Positions 36,472 through 45,137 of a stretch of DNA of 64,000 nt are shown one piece after another. The position numbers and the translations under genes are program-made. Source of the DNA: Pseudomonadota bacterium (lineage in GTDB: Bacteria > Pseudomonadota > Alphaproteobacteria > Rhizobiales > Rhizobiaceae); NCBI GenBank assembly GCA_023451735.1, contig JAEXYH010000053.1, positions 62,001 to 126,000 of the forward strand. Reading direction: 5' to 3'. Positions within the stretch are counted from its first letter, which is position 1; each line of letters starts with the position of its first letter. The notes beneath the pieces were generated by a model, which made no database searches, had not been told where the DNA came from, and saw only the letters and a program-made list of their open reading frames with translations.

Positions 36472-37377
36472 ATGGATATCCGGCGTCTCAAATCCTTCAT
36501 CGTGATCGTCGATAGCGGCAGCATCACGCGTGCCGCCGATATCCTGCATCTGGCCCAGCCAGCGTTAAGCCAGCAGCTTGCAGCGCTTGAGGATCATTTT
36601 GGTCAAAAGCTTCTGATCCGAAGCCAGCAGGGCGTGACGATGACCGACGCTGGCCAGGCCGTCTATCGCCATGCGCAGATCATCTTGCGGCAGATGGAAC
36701 AGGCACAGTCCGATGTCGCCACCGCCGGCCGATCACTTGCGGGGCGAGTTTCGGTCGGCCTCGTACCGTTCAGCAGCGCGGCAACACTTTCGGTCGAACT
36801 TCTGGCCGAGACGAGAAAGCGGCATCCGGGCATCTTGCTGCACCTGACCGAAAGCGTCGGCCAGACCTACAGCCAGATGATTATGAACGGCCGTCTGGAG
36901 ATGGCGCTCATTCATGGCGTCGGGCCGATCAAGGGCGTGCGGTTCGAACCGCTGTTGAAAGAAGAATTCTTTCTCGTTGCCCATCCGGATTTCGCCATCG
37001 AAGCGAGCGAAGCGCCGGTTCCCGTCACGGCGCTCGAAAGCTTGCCGTTTCTGATGCCGCCAGCCTACAATTTCGTGCGTCGCGCGGTCGACACCGCGTT
37101 TTCGCGCAGCAAGGTCGAGCTGAAAGTGGTGGCGGAAGTGGAGATCGTCAGGACCCTGAGCCGGTCCGTCGACAGAGGCCTCGGTGCAACGATCATGCCT
37201 AAGGCGATTGCCGACCGCTTGATTGCAGAATCCAGCGAGAAGCTGATTTGCCGCCTGGTTTCGCCACGTATCGAGGAGACGTTGTCGCTCTGCGTCTCCG
37301 ACCAGACCCCGCTATCGGAGCCGGCGATTGCGGTTAGAGACATTCTCATCGAACTGACGGCCAGGCTGAAGACCTGA
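36472..37377 (+). CDS. LysR-family transcriptional regulator (Nac/Cbl-like subgroup)
   Basis: This 301-residue regulator has an N-terminal HTH (MDIRRLKSFIVIVDSGSITR and HLAQPALSQQLAALE, residues 1-45) and an effector domain from about residue 90. The leader resembles the Nac-like subgroup that deals with nitrogen sources. It is divergent from the SDR/ABC operon and convergent with the aminotransferase gene, so it most likely controls one or both. Confidence 0.92.
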   Translation: MDIRRLKSFIVIVDSGSITRAADILHLAQPALSQQLAALEDHFGQKLLIRSQQGVTMTDAGQAVYRHAQIILRQMEQAQSDVATAGRSLAGRVSVGLVPFSSAATLSVELLAETRKRHPGILLHLTESVGQTYSQMIMNGRLEMALIHGVGPIKGVRFEPLLKEEFFLVAHPDFAIEASEAPVPVTALESLPFLMPPAYNFVRRAVDTAFSRSKVELKVVAEVEIVRTLSRSVDRGLGATIMPKAIADRLIAESSEKLICRLVSPRIEETLSLCVSDQTPLSEPAIAVRDILIELTARLKT

Positions 37378-37401
37378 CCGTCAGAGCCATCTTCAAACGG
37401 A

Positions 37402-38604
37402 TTACTTCATATCCATGCAATACTGGGCGATACGGTTGCAGCCCTCTTCCAGCATCTCCATGCTCGTCGCATAGGAGATGCGGAAATACGGGCTCATGCC
37501 GTAAGCTGCGCCCTGCACGGTCGCGACATGGTGTTCCTCGACAAGGCCCATGACGAAATCGACGTCGGTCTCGATCTTGCGGCCACCCTTGGTAGTCTTG
37601 CCGATCAGTTCAGATATGTTCGGGAAGATGTAGAAAGCGCCTTCCGGCTTGTGGGCACGCAGGCCTTCGATCTCGGCCAACCGGCCAAGCACGTAATCGC
37701 GGCGGGTCTTGTAGATCGACGAACGCTCCTTCAGGAGATCCTGCGGGCCTTCGAGTGCAGCAACGGCCGCGGCCTGCGTCAGTGTCGAGGTGCCACCGCT
37801 GTTCTGGCCGTTGACATTGCTGATCGCTGCAATGAGATCCTTCGGTCCGCCGCAATAGCCCAGACGCCAGCCGGTCATCGCATAGGCCTTGGAAACACCG
37901 TTCATCGTCAGCACGCGATCATAGAGGCGCGGCTCGACTTCGGCGATAGTGCAGAATTCGAAATCGTCATAGACGAGATGCTCGTAGATATCGTCGGTCA
38001 GGATCCAGACATGCGGGTGGCGCAGCATGACCTCGGCGATCGCCGCCATCTCAGCGCGTGAGCAGGCAGCACCGGTCGGGTTATTCGGGAAATTCAGGAA
38101 CAGCCACTTGGTGCGTGGGGTGATCGCAGCTTCGAGATCTTCGGCGCGCAGCTTGAAACCGGCATTTTCCGGGCATGGCACCGAAACCGGAATGCCGCCG
38201 GCAAACTTCACGATATCTGCGTAGCTGACCCATGACGGTGCAGGGATGACAACTTCGTCGCCCGGATTGCAGGTGGCCAGCACGGCGTTGAAGATGACCT
38301 GCTTTCCGCCGCCGGACACGACGATCTGGTTCGGCTCATAGGTCAGGTTGTTCTCGCGCTTGAACTTGCGAATGATCGCCGCCTTCATGGCCGGCGTGCC
38401 GTCCATCGTCGGGTATTTCGTGTCGCCGGCCAGAGCAGCGGCGTAAGCTGCCTCGATGGCATGCGTCGGGGTCGGGAAATCCGGCTCGCCGGATGACAGA
38501 CTGACCACCTTGATCCCCTGGGCGGCAAGTTCGCGCGCACGCTGCGTCATCGCAGCGGAAGCGGAGATGGAGACATTCTTCAAACGATCGGCAGTGGCGG
38601 GCAT
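37402..38604 (-). CDS. Class I/II PLP aminotransferase (aspartate aminotransferase-like)
   Basis: The 400-residue protein is a fold-type I aminotransferase. It has the PLP-lysine motif NGVSKAYAMTGWRLGY, the FPNNPTGA segment, and an Arg near the C-terminus (YFRISYATS) that binds the substrate carboxylate. It resembles rhizobial aspartate aminotransferases, but its position at the end of the PxpABC/carboxylase operon suggests a dedicated role on a released glutamate-like amino acid. It starts 53 nt after pxpA. Confidence 0.92.
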   Translation of the reverse strand: MPATADRLKNVSISASAAMTQRARELAAQGIKVVSLSSGEPDFPTPTHAIEAAYAAALAGDTKYPTMDGTPAMKAAIIRKFKRENNLTYEPNQIVVSGGGKQVIFNAVLATCNPGDEVVIPAPSWVSYADIVKFAGGIPVSVPCPENAGFKLRAEDLEAAITPRTKWLFLNFPNNPTGAACSRAEMAAIAEVMLRHPHVWILTDDIYEHLVYDDFEFCTIAEVEPRLYDRVLTMNGVSKAYAMTGWRLGYCGGPKDLIAAISNVNGQNSGGTSTLTQAAAVAALEGPQDLLKERSSIYKTRRDYVLGRLAEIEGLRAHKPEGAFYIFPNISELIGKTTKGGRKIETDVDFVMGLVEEHHVATVQGAAYGMSPYFRISYATSMEMLEEGCNRIAQYCMDMK

Positions 38605-38657
38605 GGTCTGGTCTTCCAGTTTTGAATTTCAGATGAAAAAGGAAACAGGCGTCGGCT

Positions 38658-39425
38658 TCAGCCGGCAACCTCCGATGCAGGTGCAAGCGTGCCGCCGGCA
38701 GCCTCGATTTCACTGTGCACGATGCGCGCCAGTTCGAGTGAACCCGGCGTATCGCTGTGAACGAGAATGGATTTCGCAGGCATGTCGATGGTCACGCCAT
38801 CGATCGTGGTAACGGTCCGGTCCACGAGGAACTGGCGCACGCGGGCGCGCACGTCGGCCTCATCCTCGACGAGGGCCCCGGGCAATCCACGGGCGACAAG
38901 ACGACCCTGTGCGTCATAGGCGCGATCGGCAAGAAACAGCAGCAAGGTCTTGAGCGACGCACGCTTGGCGGCGGCTTCGATCTCGCTGCCGGGCATGGCG
39001 AAGATGATCATTTCAGGATCGACCGCGCGGATCGCGTCCATCATCAAGTCAGCCAGCTTCGGATCGCGGTTGACCATATTGCCCATAGCGGCATGGAAAC
39101 TGAAATGTGCGACGCGCTGGCCTTCGCTGGCGGCAATCGCCTTCAGCGCCCCCAACTGGTAAAGCATCTGCTGGCGCAGTTCGTCGGCGGAATAGGGAAT
39201 TTCGCGGCGGCCGAACCCTGCGCGGTCCGGCAGACCGGGATGGGCACCGATGCCGACCCCATTTGCCTTGGCGAGGCGCACCATGCGCGCCATCGTATCG
39301 GGATCGCCGCCATGAAAACCGCAGGCGATATTGGCCGAGGAAACGACCTTCATCATCGCCTCGTCGTCGCACAGGCTATAGGGGCCAAAACCCTCGCCCA
39401 TATCGGAATTCAGATCGATCTTCAT
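38658..39425 (-). CDS. pxpA: 5-oxoprolinase subunit PxpA (LamB/YcsF family)
   Basis: PxpA belongs to the LamB/YcsF family and, with PxpB and PxpC, opens the ring of 5-oxoproline using ATP in characterised bacteria. The 255-residue product starts MKIDLNSDMGEGFGPY, the family signature, and has NIACGFHGGDP, GAHPGLPDR and the final SILVHSDTPGS. AGGGAGGAAGG lies just before the ATG. Here it follows pxpC by 16 nt in one operon with biotin carboxylase subunits. Confidence 0.93.
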   Translation of the reverse strand: MKIDLNSDMGEGFGPYSLCDDEAMMKVVSSANIACGFHGGDPDTMARMVRLAKANGVGIGAHPGLPDRAGFGRREIPYSADELRQQMLYQLGALKAIAASEGQRVAHFSFHAAMGNMVNRDPKLADLMMDAIRAVDPEMIIFAMPGSEIEAAAKRASLKTLLLFLADRAYDAQGRLVARGLPGALVEDEADVRARVRQFLVDRTVTTIDGVTIDMPAKSILVHSDTPGSLELARIVHSEIEAAGGTLAPASEVAG

Positions 39426-39441
39426 TCCTTCCTCCCTCGCC

Positions 39442-40437
39442 TTATTTCATCGCCTGCAAAGCGCCGGACACCATGCGCGACGTCACACGGACATCGTCGA
39501 TAAAACCGGCCACGGCCTTCTCGACCTCCGCCGCCTGGGCATGCGTCACACGGACGAAGCACAAACGGCTGCCGATGCGCGCCTGCCCAAGCCGCCAGAG
39601 GTCGGCCTCGATCACACCGGCAATCTTGGGATAACCGCCAGCCGTGTTGGCATCGGCCATCTGGATGATCGGTTCACCGCTCGGCGGCACCTGAACGACA
39701 CCGGAAACAACGCCGTGAGAGCGCATTTCAACGGGCGTCGTCGGCTTGATCGGTTCGCCCATCAGGCGATAACCGGTGCGGTCGCTCTGGGTAGAGATTT
39801 TCCAGGTCTGCGACCAGAAACGCTCGGCATCCTCGCCAAACAGGAAATGTTCTCCGGCCGGAATGGCACGCACGACCAGTGCTCCATCCTCAGGTGCGGG
39901 GTAGACATCGGCAAGCGCATAGGCCGGATCAATGACGGCAATGCCGGTCGCGGGAAGGTTCAGAGGCGCGGAAACTTCACCGAGTTGCAGGACATCGCCG
40001 GTAAATAGAAAACGTCCTTCATTGCCGCCAAAGGCGCCGCGGAGCGACGTGCTGCGCGATCCCATAACCGCCGTGACATCAATGCCGCCGGCAATGCAGA
40101 TATAGGCACGTGTTCCAACCCGTGGCTGGCCAAGCTCCAGCACCTGCCCGGCTCCCACCGGCAGAGCACACCAGGGCTGCACCGAGCGGCCGTCGATCGA
40201 GGCACCGCAATCAGCACCTGTTACAACAAAAGCCGTCGCCTTCGCAAAACGGAGCTTGAACGGATATGTCTGAATTTCAATCACAGCCGCGCCGGTTTCG
40301 TTGCCGAGCACGCTGTTGCCGACCTTGAGCGCCAGCGGATCCATCGCACCGCTGGTGGTTACGCCGATATTGCGGAAGCCGGGACGGCCAAGGTCCTGTA
40401 CCGTGTTGAACGGCCCTGTCTGGATGATCTCTATCAT
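39442..40437 (-). CDS. pxpC: 5-oxoprolinase subunit PxpC / biotin-dependent carboxyltransferase-like (KipA family)
   Basis: This 331-residue KipA-family protein starts IEIIQTGPFNTVQDLGRPGF and contains GVTTSGAMDPLALKVGN and PIIQMADANTAGGYPKI. The same fold forms half of the carboxyltransferase domain of urea carboxylase. It overlaps pxpB by ATGA. In this operon it could serve either as the 5-oxoprolinase subunit or as part of a biotin-dependent lactam carboxylase. Confidence 0.92.
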   Translation of the reverse strand: MIEIIQTGPFNTVQDLGRPGFRNIGVTTSGAMDPLALKVGNSVLGNETGAAVIEIQTYPFKLRFAKATAFVVTGADCGASIDGRSVQPWCALPVGAGQVLELGQPRVGTRAYICIAGGIDVTAVMGSRSTSLRGAFGGNEGRFLFTGDVLQLGEVSAPLNLPATGIAVIDPAYALADVYPAPEDGALVVRAIPAGEHFLFGEDAERFWSQTWKISTQSDRTGYRLMGEPIKPTTPVEMRSHGVVSGVVQVPPSGEPIIQMADANTAGGYPKIAGVIEADLWRLGQARIGSRLCFVRVTHAQAAEVEKAVAGFIDDVRVTSRMVSGALQAMK

Positions 40438-41141
40438 AGCTCTATGCTCGCTGGCACGAAACGCACCGTATCGCCCGGTGCCATCACGGCAGGCTTGTCC
40501 GACATCGGATCGAACATCTGCAATTCAGCAAAGCCAATCGAATTCCAGCCGTTCGGACCCGTCAAAACGGCGACCCCCGTCTGCATGCCGCCGATGGTGA
40601 CACAGCCTCGCGCCATGTTGAGCGACGGGACGGTCTTGCGCGGCATGTAGATGCGCGGGTCAAGTCCGTGGAGATAACCGAAACCCGGGGCACTGCCGAG
40701 TGCGAACACCCGGTAGGTGCCTTCGTAATGGATACGGACAACCTCGCGGTCGGAGAGACCCGAGCGGTCGCACAATGCCGCCAGATCGGTAGCATGCTCG
40801 CCGCCATAGGTCACGGCGATCTCGATCGTCCGGCCGGCCAGATCGATACTTTCAGCCTGTTCCCAGGCTTCCAGTAGGCGCAGCGCCAAGACTTCCGGAT
40901 CCTCCGGCGTTACCTTCAGCACGACGAGAAGGTTCGTCATGCCGGGTACGATCTCGAGTGTTTCACTCCACAGTTCGACGGCCCTGGACAGGGCCCAGAT
41001 CCGACGCTGCGCGGCAAGATCGAACTCGCCGGTCGCTTCGATCAGAAAGGCACGGGAGCCGATCGGGGAAACCCGGGCGCCGTTGCGATCCAGCGCAAGC
41101 GCTTCCGCGGGTGGGATGATTTTGGCGGCTGAGGCGTTCAT
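40434..41141 (-). CDS. pxpB: 5-oxoprolinase subunit PxpB / allophanate hydrolase subunit 1-like (KipI family)
   Basis: The 235-residue KipI-family protein pairs with the PxpC gene next to it. Typical segments are the YGGEHATDLAALCDRSGLS motif, APGFGYLHGLDPRI and GCVTIGGMQTGVAV. It overlaps the small carrier-like gene upstream and pxpC downstream by ATGA. The N-terminal 30 residues are extended relative to short KipI proteins. Confidence 0.92.
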   Translation of the reverse strand: MNASAAKIIPPAEALALDRNGARVSPIGSRAFLIEATGEFDLAAQRRIWALSRAVELWSETLEIVPGMTNLLVVLKVTPEDPEVLALRLLEAWEQAESIDLAGRTIEIAVTYGGEHATDLAALCDRSGLSDREVVRIHYEGTYRVFALGSAPGFGYLHGLDPRIYMPRKTVPSLNMARGCVTIGGMQTGVAVLTGPNGWNSIGFAELQMFDPMSDKPAVMAPGDTVRFVPASIEL

Positions 41142-41551
41142 GCGTCTGGCTCGACTTCTGCAATCGGATCGCCAAAGCCGACGATCGTTCCTTGGTCAAC
41201 GAGATGGCGGCGCAGGCGCTTCGACGGGCCGGCCTTAACCGGTAACAGGATCGGGCCTACCCTCAAAAAACCGATCGTGTCGCTTGCCGCCGAAGCGCCG
41301 GGCACACCCGTGCGGGACGAATCAGACGGCCAGAACTCACCGGCCATCGGCGCCTTGACGACCACCGGTGTGTCTGCGCTATTCGTCTTGCCTGAGCGCA
41401 CCTGACGCGCAGGGCCATTTGACGAACCCGACAAGCGGATCAGCAGGCTCTGGTCGGGCCGGGTGATTTCAATACCTTCGATACCGGCGGCTTCAAGCGC
41501 AGCGGTCAGCCGCTCAATGATGGCGGGATCGCTCAAATCCAGCTTGCTCAT
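41138..41551 (-). CDS. BCCP-like (biotinyl/lipoyl-fold) protein lacking the biotin-attachment lysine motif
   Basis: The 137-residue protein has the layout of a biotin carboxyl carrier protein: a helical N-terminus (residues 8-45), a linker, and a C-terminal hammerhead domain (VVVKAPMAGEFWPS at 63-76, VDQGTIVGFGDPIAEVEP at 118-135). At the turn where carriers show EAMKM, it reads VGPILLPVKAG (98-108), so the usual biotinyl-lysine context is absent. The ATG at 41551 overlaps the accC stop as ATGA. A true carrier is encoded two genes upstream. This copy may be structural or a docking subunit. Confidence 0.82.
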   Translation of the reverse strand: MSKLDLSDPAIIERLTAALEAAGIEGIEITRPDQSLLIRLSGSSNGPARQVRSGKTNSADTPVVVKAPMAGEFWPSDSSRTGVPGASAASDTIGFLRVGPILLPVKAGPSKRLRRHLVDQGTIVGFGDPIAEVEPDA

Positions 41552-42915
41552 GCGGTCCCCCGCGTTTTCAGCCATTTTTCCAGATAGTGAATGTCCGTCT
41601 CGCCCTGCGCGAAGGCAGCGTCTTCGAAAAGTTCGCGCAGGAGCGGCAGATTGGTGGCAATACCTTCCAGCTTGAAGGATGACAGAGCCGAGCGCGTCCG
41701 CTGCATGGCATCGGCCCGGTCGCGGCCGTGTACGATCAGCTTGGCAATCAGCGAGTCGTAATAGGGAGAGACCTTGTAGCCGGCCTCGACATGGGTATCG
41801 ACGCGAATACCCTCGCCTTGCGGCAATTCAAGCCCCGTGACGACGCCGGCAGAGGGCATGAAGGTAGCCGGATCCTCGGCATTGATGCGGCACTCGATGG
41901 CGTGTCCCTTGCAGGTCACATCGCCTTGGCTCATCGACAATGTCTCGCCCTGCGCCACGCGCAATTGCTGCTGGACGATGTCGACGCCGCTGGTTTCCTC
42001 GGTCACCGGATGTTCCACCTGCAGACGGGTGTTCATCTCGATGAAATAGAAGGCTCCGTCTTCATAGAGGAATTCAAACGTGCCTACACCGCGATAGCCG
42101 ATTTGCTGACAAGCCTGGACACAGGCTTCGCCGACGGGGCCGATCAGCGCTTCGGAAATGCCGGGAGCAGGTGCCTCCTCGACCACCTTCTGATGACGGC
42201 GCTGCATTGAGCAATCGCGATGACCAAGCCAGACCGCGTTTCCATGCGTGTCGCACAGGACCTGAATTTCGATATGACGCGGATGCTGGAGAAATTTCTC
42301 CATGTAGAGCGCCGGCGTTCCAAAGGCCTTGCGCGCTTCTTCGCGGGTCAAGGACACCGCTTCCAGCAGCTCGGCCTCATCCAGCACGACGCGCATGCCG
42401 CGCCCACCGCCACCGCCGGCGGCCTTGACGATCACCGGATAACCGATCTCGGCCGCAATCGCCCGGATCGCCTCCGGTTCCGAGGGAAGTTCCGTATCAG
42501 GCCCCGGCACACAAGGCACGCCAGCCGCGACCATGGCGCTTTTGGCAGCAATCTTGTCGCCCATCGTTGCAATGGCACTGGCGTCGGGACCGATGAATGT
42601 CATCTCGGCCTCTTCGACTGCCGCCGAAAAGCGAGTATTCTCGGACAGAAAGCCATAGCCCGGATGCACGGCACCTGCGCCCGTCAGGCGGGCTGCCAGC
42701 AGGATCACATTCTGGTTGAGATAGCTTTTCGATGCCGCCGCCGGGCCGATGCAGATCGACTGATCCGCGCTGCGGGCATAGGCTGCATCCCGGTCGGCTT
42801 CCGAGCAGACGACAACCGTCTTCAGCCCCATTTCATGGCACGCGCGCACGACACGCAAAGCGATCTCGCCGCGATTTGCAATCAGGACCGTGTCGAAACG
42901 CTGGGATGACTGCAT
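41548..42915 (-). CDS. accC: Biotin carboxylase AccC-like subunit
   Basis: The 455-residue protein is a complete biotin carboxylase of the ATP-grasp family, which carboxylates biotin on a carrier protein with ATP and bicarbonate. It has LIANRGEIALRVVRA at the N-terminus, the GGGGGRGM nucleotide loop, EKFLQHPRHIEIQVL, HRDCSMQRRHQKVVEEAPAP and the catalytic region EMNTRLQVEHPVTE. The ATG at 42915 shares a base with the accB-like stop (TGATG). This is likely a specialised second AccC serving a lactam or urea-like substrate; whether it is the only copy in the genome cannot be told here. Confidence 0.94.
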   Translation of the reverse strand: MQSSQRFDTVLIANRGEIALRVVRACHEMGLKTVVVCSEADRDAAYARSADQSICIGPAAASKSYLNQNVILLAARLTGAGAVHPGYGFLSENTRFSAAVEEAEMTFIGPDASAIATMGDKIAAKSAMVAAGVPCVPGPDTELPSEPEAIRAIAAEIGYPVIVKAAGGGGGRGMRVVLDEAELLEAVSLTREEARKAFGTPALYMEKFLQHPRHIEIQVLCDTHGNAVWLGHRDCSMQRRHQKVVEEAPAPGISEALIGPVGEACVQACQQIGYRGVGTFEFLYEDGAFYFIEMNTRLQVEHPVTEETSGVDIVQQQLRVAQGETLSMSQGDVTCKGHAIECRINAEDPATFMPSAGVVTGLELPQGEGIRVDTHVEAGYKVSPYYDSLIAKLIVHGRDRADAMQRTRSALSSFKLEGIATNLPLLRELFEDAAFAQGETDIHYLEKWLKTRGTA

Positions 42916-43349
42916 CACGAGATCTCCGCCAGCATGTCGCCGACCTCGACTTCCGCGCCATTGACGTCCGTCAGGCGCGTGACCTTGCCGGAGTGCGTCG
43001 CGACGATCTTGTTGAACACCTTCATCGCCTCGATGATGAAAAGCGTCTGCCCCTCGACCACCTCGTCACCGACGGCGACGAATGGCGGGTCACCCGGCGC
43101 AGGTGCAATATGCAGAACGCCGAAGATCGGCGCGGAAACAGTGAAAACGTTTTTCACCGGCTCGCCTGTTGTGACACCAGCGTTCGCCTCGGGCTTGTCT
43201 TCTGCAGCACCCTCGGCTGCCTGTGACGATACGGCTTGCGACCTTTCGCGGAAAATCCGTACGACGGTATCCTTTTCGGTGACCGTCAACTCGGTGATCT
43301 TGGATCGGCCGACAAAGGCTATCAGTGTTTCTATTTTTGAGAGATCCAT
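42915..43349 (-). CDS. accB: Biotin carboxyl carrier protein (AccB-like)
   Basis: This 144-residue carrier has an intact biotinyl site, EAMKVFNK, with Lys110. An N-terminal helix (MDLSKIETLIAFVGRSKITE) and a Pro/Ala/Glu-rich linker (about 38-66) precede the hammerhead domain. Open frame exists further upstream to 43460, but the ATG at 43349 matches the family N-terminus. It is the first gene of the operon that continues with accC, the carrier-like gene, pxpB, pxpC, pxpA and the aminotransferase. Confidence 0.9.
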   Translation of the reverse strand: MDLSKIETLIAFVGRSKITELTVTEKDTVVRIFRERSQAVSSQAAEGAAEDKPEANAGVTTGEPVKNVFTVSAPIFGVLHIAPAPGDPPFVAVGDEVVEGQTLFIIEAMKVFNKIVATHSGKVTRLTDVNGAEVEVGDMLAEIS

Positions 43350-43764
43350 TCCCGGGTCCACAGGTAACTGCATGAGTAACGTCACGGAGATCGAGCAACA
43401 GCGATCACGGCCATTGTGGTAGCATAGGCGATGGATTGATGGGGTCAGACGAAGTTTCAATGGACGACAGGGCCTGCCGGAGCAAAGCCTTCAATCGTAA
43501 GTGACTTCGCAGGTGAAAGTCATTCTCGGCACGGTCGCGCCACGTCTCACCGTAAAACTTCCCGATGTTGCATAACTTGTGTTTGTCGCATGTCGATGAC
43601 AGCTTGAGACGGCGCGCGCGGGATCGCCTTAGGTGGCATTCGATCCGCAACAAATCGCACATGGAAAAAAGCTCCGGAAAGCTGTAGCTGCTAAGACAAT
43701 CGGTAACGATGTCGGCGACGATGATATTCCGGAAGTCTGCCGCGACATCCTTTTTAGGCGCGCC
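43350..43764. other. 415-bp intergenic region, no gene supported
   Basis: This is the divergent region between the carboxylase operon and the DUF2478 gene. It contains a GTG-initiated extension of the DUF2478 frame from 43633, which lacks family likeness. Promoters for both directions must lie here; no repeat or operator stood out. Confidence 0.55.
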
Positions 43765-44283
43765 ATGCAGCAGCTCGCAGCAATCGAAATTCGGGAAGAG
43801 CAATCTTCCGCCATGGTTCTGGATGTCGTGGTTGAAACCCTGCGGTCGGAGGGCATCGTGGTTGCAGGCTATCTTCAGCGCGAGCTTTTGCGACAGGGTG
43901 ACACGACGTCCGATACTGTCCTTGAGGATATCGAGACCGGAGAGCAGTTCGTCATCATGCAGGCGCTTGGCTCTTCCGCGACGAGCTGCCGGCTGGATAC
44001 ACAGGCCTTGGCGGATATAGCGGGACGCGCGCTCGGACGGTTGGAGCAGCCGGCGGATATCCTCGTACTCAACCGCTTTGGCAAAGCCGAAGCGGAAGGT
44101 CACGGCTTGCGTGCCGTACTGGAAACGGCCATCAAACAGGGTATTCCCGTGCTGACATCCGTCGGGGCGAGTTACCTGGAGGATTGGCGGAACTATGTTG
44201 GCGATCTTGCGGTGAATCTGCCTCCTGACGTCTCGCAGGTTCTCGCCTGGTCTCGATCCATAATGAAAATGGCACCACACTGA
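43765..44283 (+). CDS. DUF2478-family protein, molybdenum-associated
   Basis: The 172-residue product belongs to the DUF2478 family, seen beside molybdate and molybdopterin genes and related to small NTP-binding folds. Recognisable parts are SEGIVVAGYLQRE near residue 27, an internal Cys/Gln segment, and the hallmark ADILVLNRFGKAEAEGHGLR near residue 95. The frame is open from a GTG at 43633, but the family N-terminus fits the ATG at 43765. The mogA gene follows after 28 nt, which supports a role in molybdenum cofactor handling. Confidence 0.75.
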   Translation: MQQLAAIEIREEQSSAMVLDVVVETLRSEGIVVAGYLQRELLRQGDTTSDTVLEDIETGEQFVIMQALGSSATSCRLDTQALADIAGRALGRLEQPADILVLNRFGKAEAEGHGLRAVLETAIKQGIPVLTSVGASYLEDWRNYVGDLAVNLPPDVSQVLAWSRSIMKMAPH

Positions 44284-44311
44284 AAACCCTCGCTCAACCC
44301 GGAAGTCACAC

Positions 44312-44833
44312 ATGAAAATCTTCGTTGTCACCATCTCCGACCGGGCCAGCCGTGGCGAATACGAGGACATCAGCGGCAGCGCGATCGAGACTTGGCTGCG
44401 AAAAGCCATTGTCAGCCCCTATGATGTTCAGCGGGTAATCATTCCCGATGGCGAGGCAAGTGTAAGGGACACGTTGATCGAACTCAGTGACCGGCAGGAT
44501 GCCGACCTTATTCTGACAACGGGTGGGACTGGTCCCTCCCCACGCGACCAGACACCCGAGGCGATGGCAGCTGTTCTGCAAAAGGAGCTACCGGGTTTCG
44601 GCGAGCTTCTTCGCCGGGTTAGTCTGGCGCAGACACCAACCGCAATCCTGTCGCGCCAGACCGCAGGCACGCGCGGAAAGACATTTTTTCTCAACCTTCC
44701 CGGTCGTCCGGCGGCAATCGAGCTTTCGCTCAACGCCGTTTTCCCGGCGATCCCCTATTGTCTCGATCTGATCGGTGCCGGGCGGATCGAGACAGATCCA
44801 GGTGTAATCGTCAGCCATCGGCCGACAAACTGA
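44312..44833 (+). CDS. mogA: Molybdopterin adenylyltransferase MogA/MoaB
   Basis: MogA adenylylates molybdopterin before molybdenum insertion. The 173-residue protein has the N-terminal MKIFVVTISDRASRGEYEDISG, the ADLILTTGGTGPSPRDQTPEA loop, and the C-terminal FFLNLPGRPAAIELSL that bind the pterin. It sits 28 nt after the DUF2478 gene, probably in one transcript. Molybdoenzymes themselves are not in the window. Confidence 0.92.
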   Translation: MKIFVVTISDRASRGEYEDISGSAIETWLRKAIVSPYDVQRVIIPDGEASVRDTLIELSDRQDADLILTTGGTGPSPRDQTPEAMAAVLQKELPGFGELLRRVSLAQTPTAILSRQTAGTRGKTFFLNLPGRPAAIELSLNAVFPAIPYCLDLIGAGRIETDPGVIVSHRPTN

Positions 44834-44879
44834 ATTTCGTGGCTCCGACTTTTCGCATGACGCAATAAGTGGTGCGGCA

Positions 44880-45137
44880 ATGTCTAGTATCTCGATATTC
44901 GGATCACGGATCAACTCCAGCCAGCTATCATAGATATGGACGATGTCGCGTTTGCCTTGCCACTTCCTCCGACTGCGTGCGGTCCAGTGATGTAATGGCA
45001 TAGGGCGCAAAACCGGCATCGTTATAGGCCACGAGATGGCAATCCCGCATGATGAAATCCGTCCCGATGCAGCCGATGCGGAAGTCCTTGCGCTCAGGCA
45101 ACTCGGGATCGACCTTCAGGCTGATCGGCCAGTTCAT
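44880..45137 (-). pseudogene. Remnant of Gfo/Idh/MocA-family oxidoreductase (N-terminus, frameshifted)
   Basis: On the minus strand from 45137 the frame reads FRIGCIGTDFIMRDCHLVAY followed by PYAITSLDRTQSEEVA, the NAD-binding start of a Gfo/Idh/MocA dehydrogenase. It breaks near 44955. A neighbouring frame continues with RDIVHIYDSWLELIRDPNIE and ILDIA, the expected next segment. Similarity ends near 44880, so only about 85 of some 350 residues remain. One frameshift plus truncation makes it non-functional. Confidence 0.72.

Noticed and set aside
43405..44409. Minus-strand open frame of 334 codons
   Set aside because: It runs antisense to the DUF2478 gene, which has recognisable family motifs, and shows no similarity itself.
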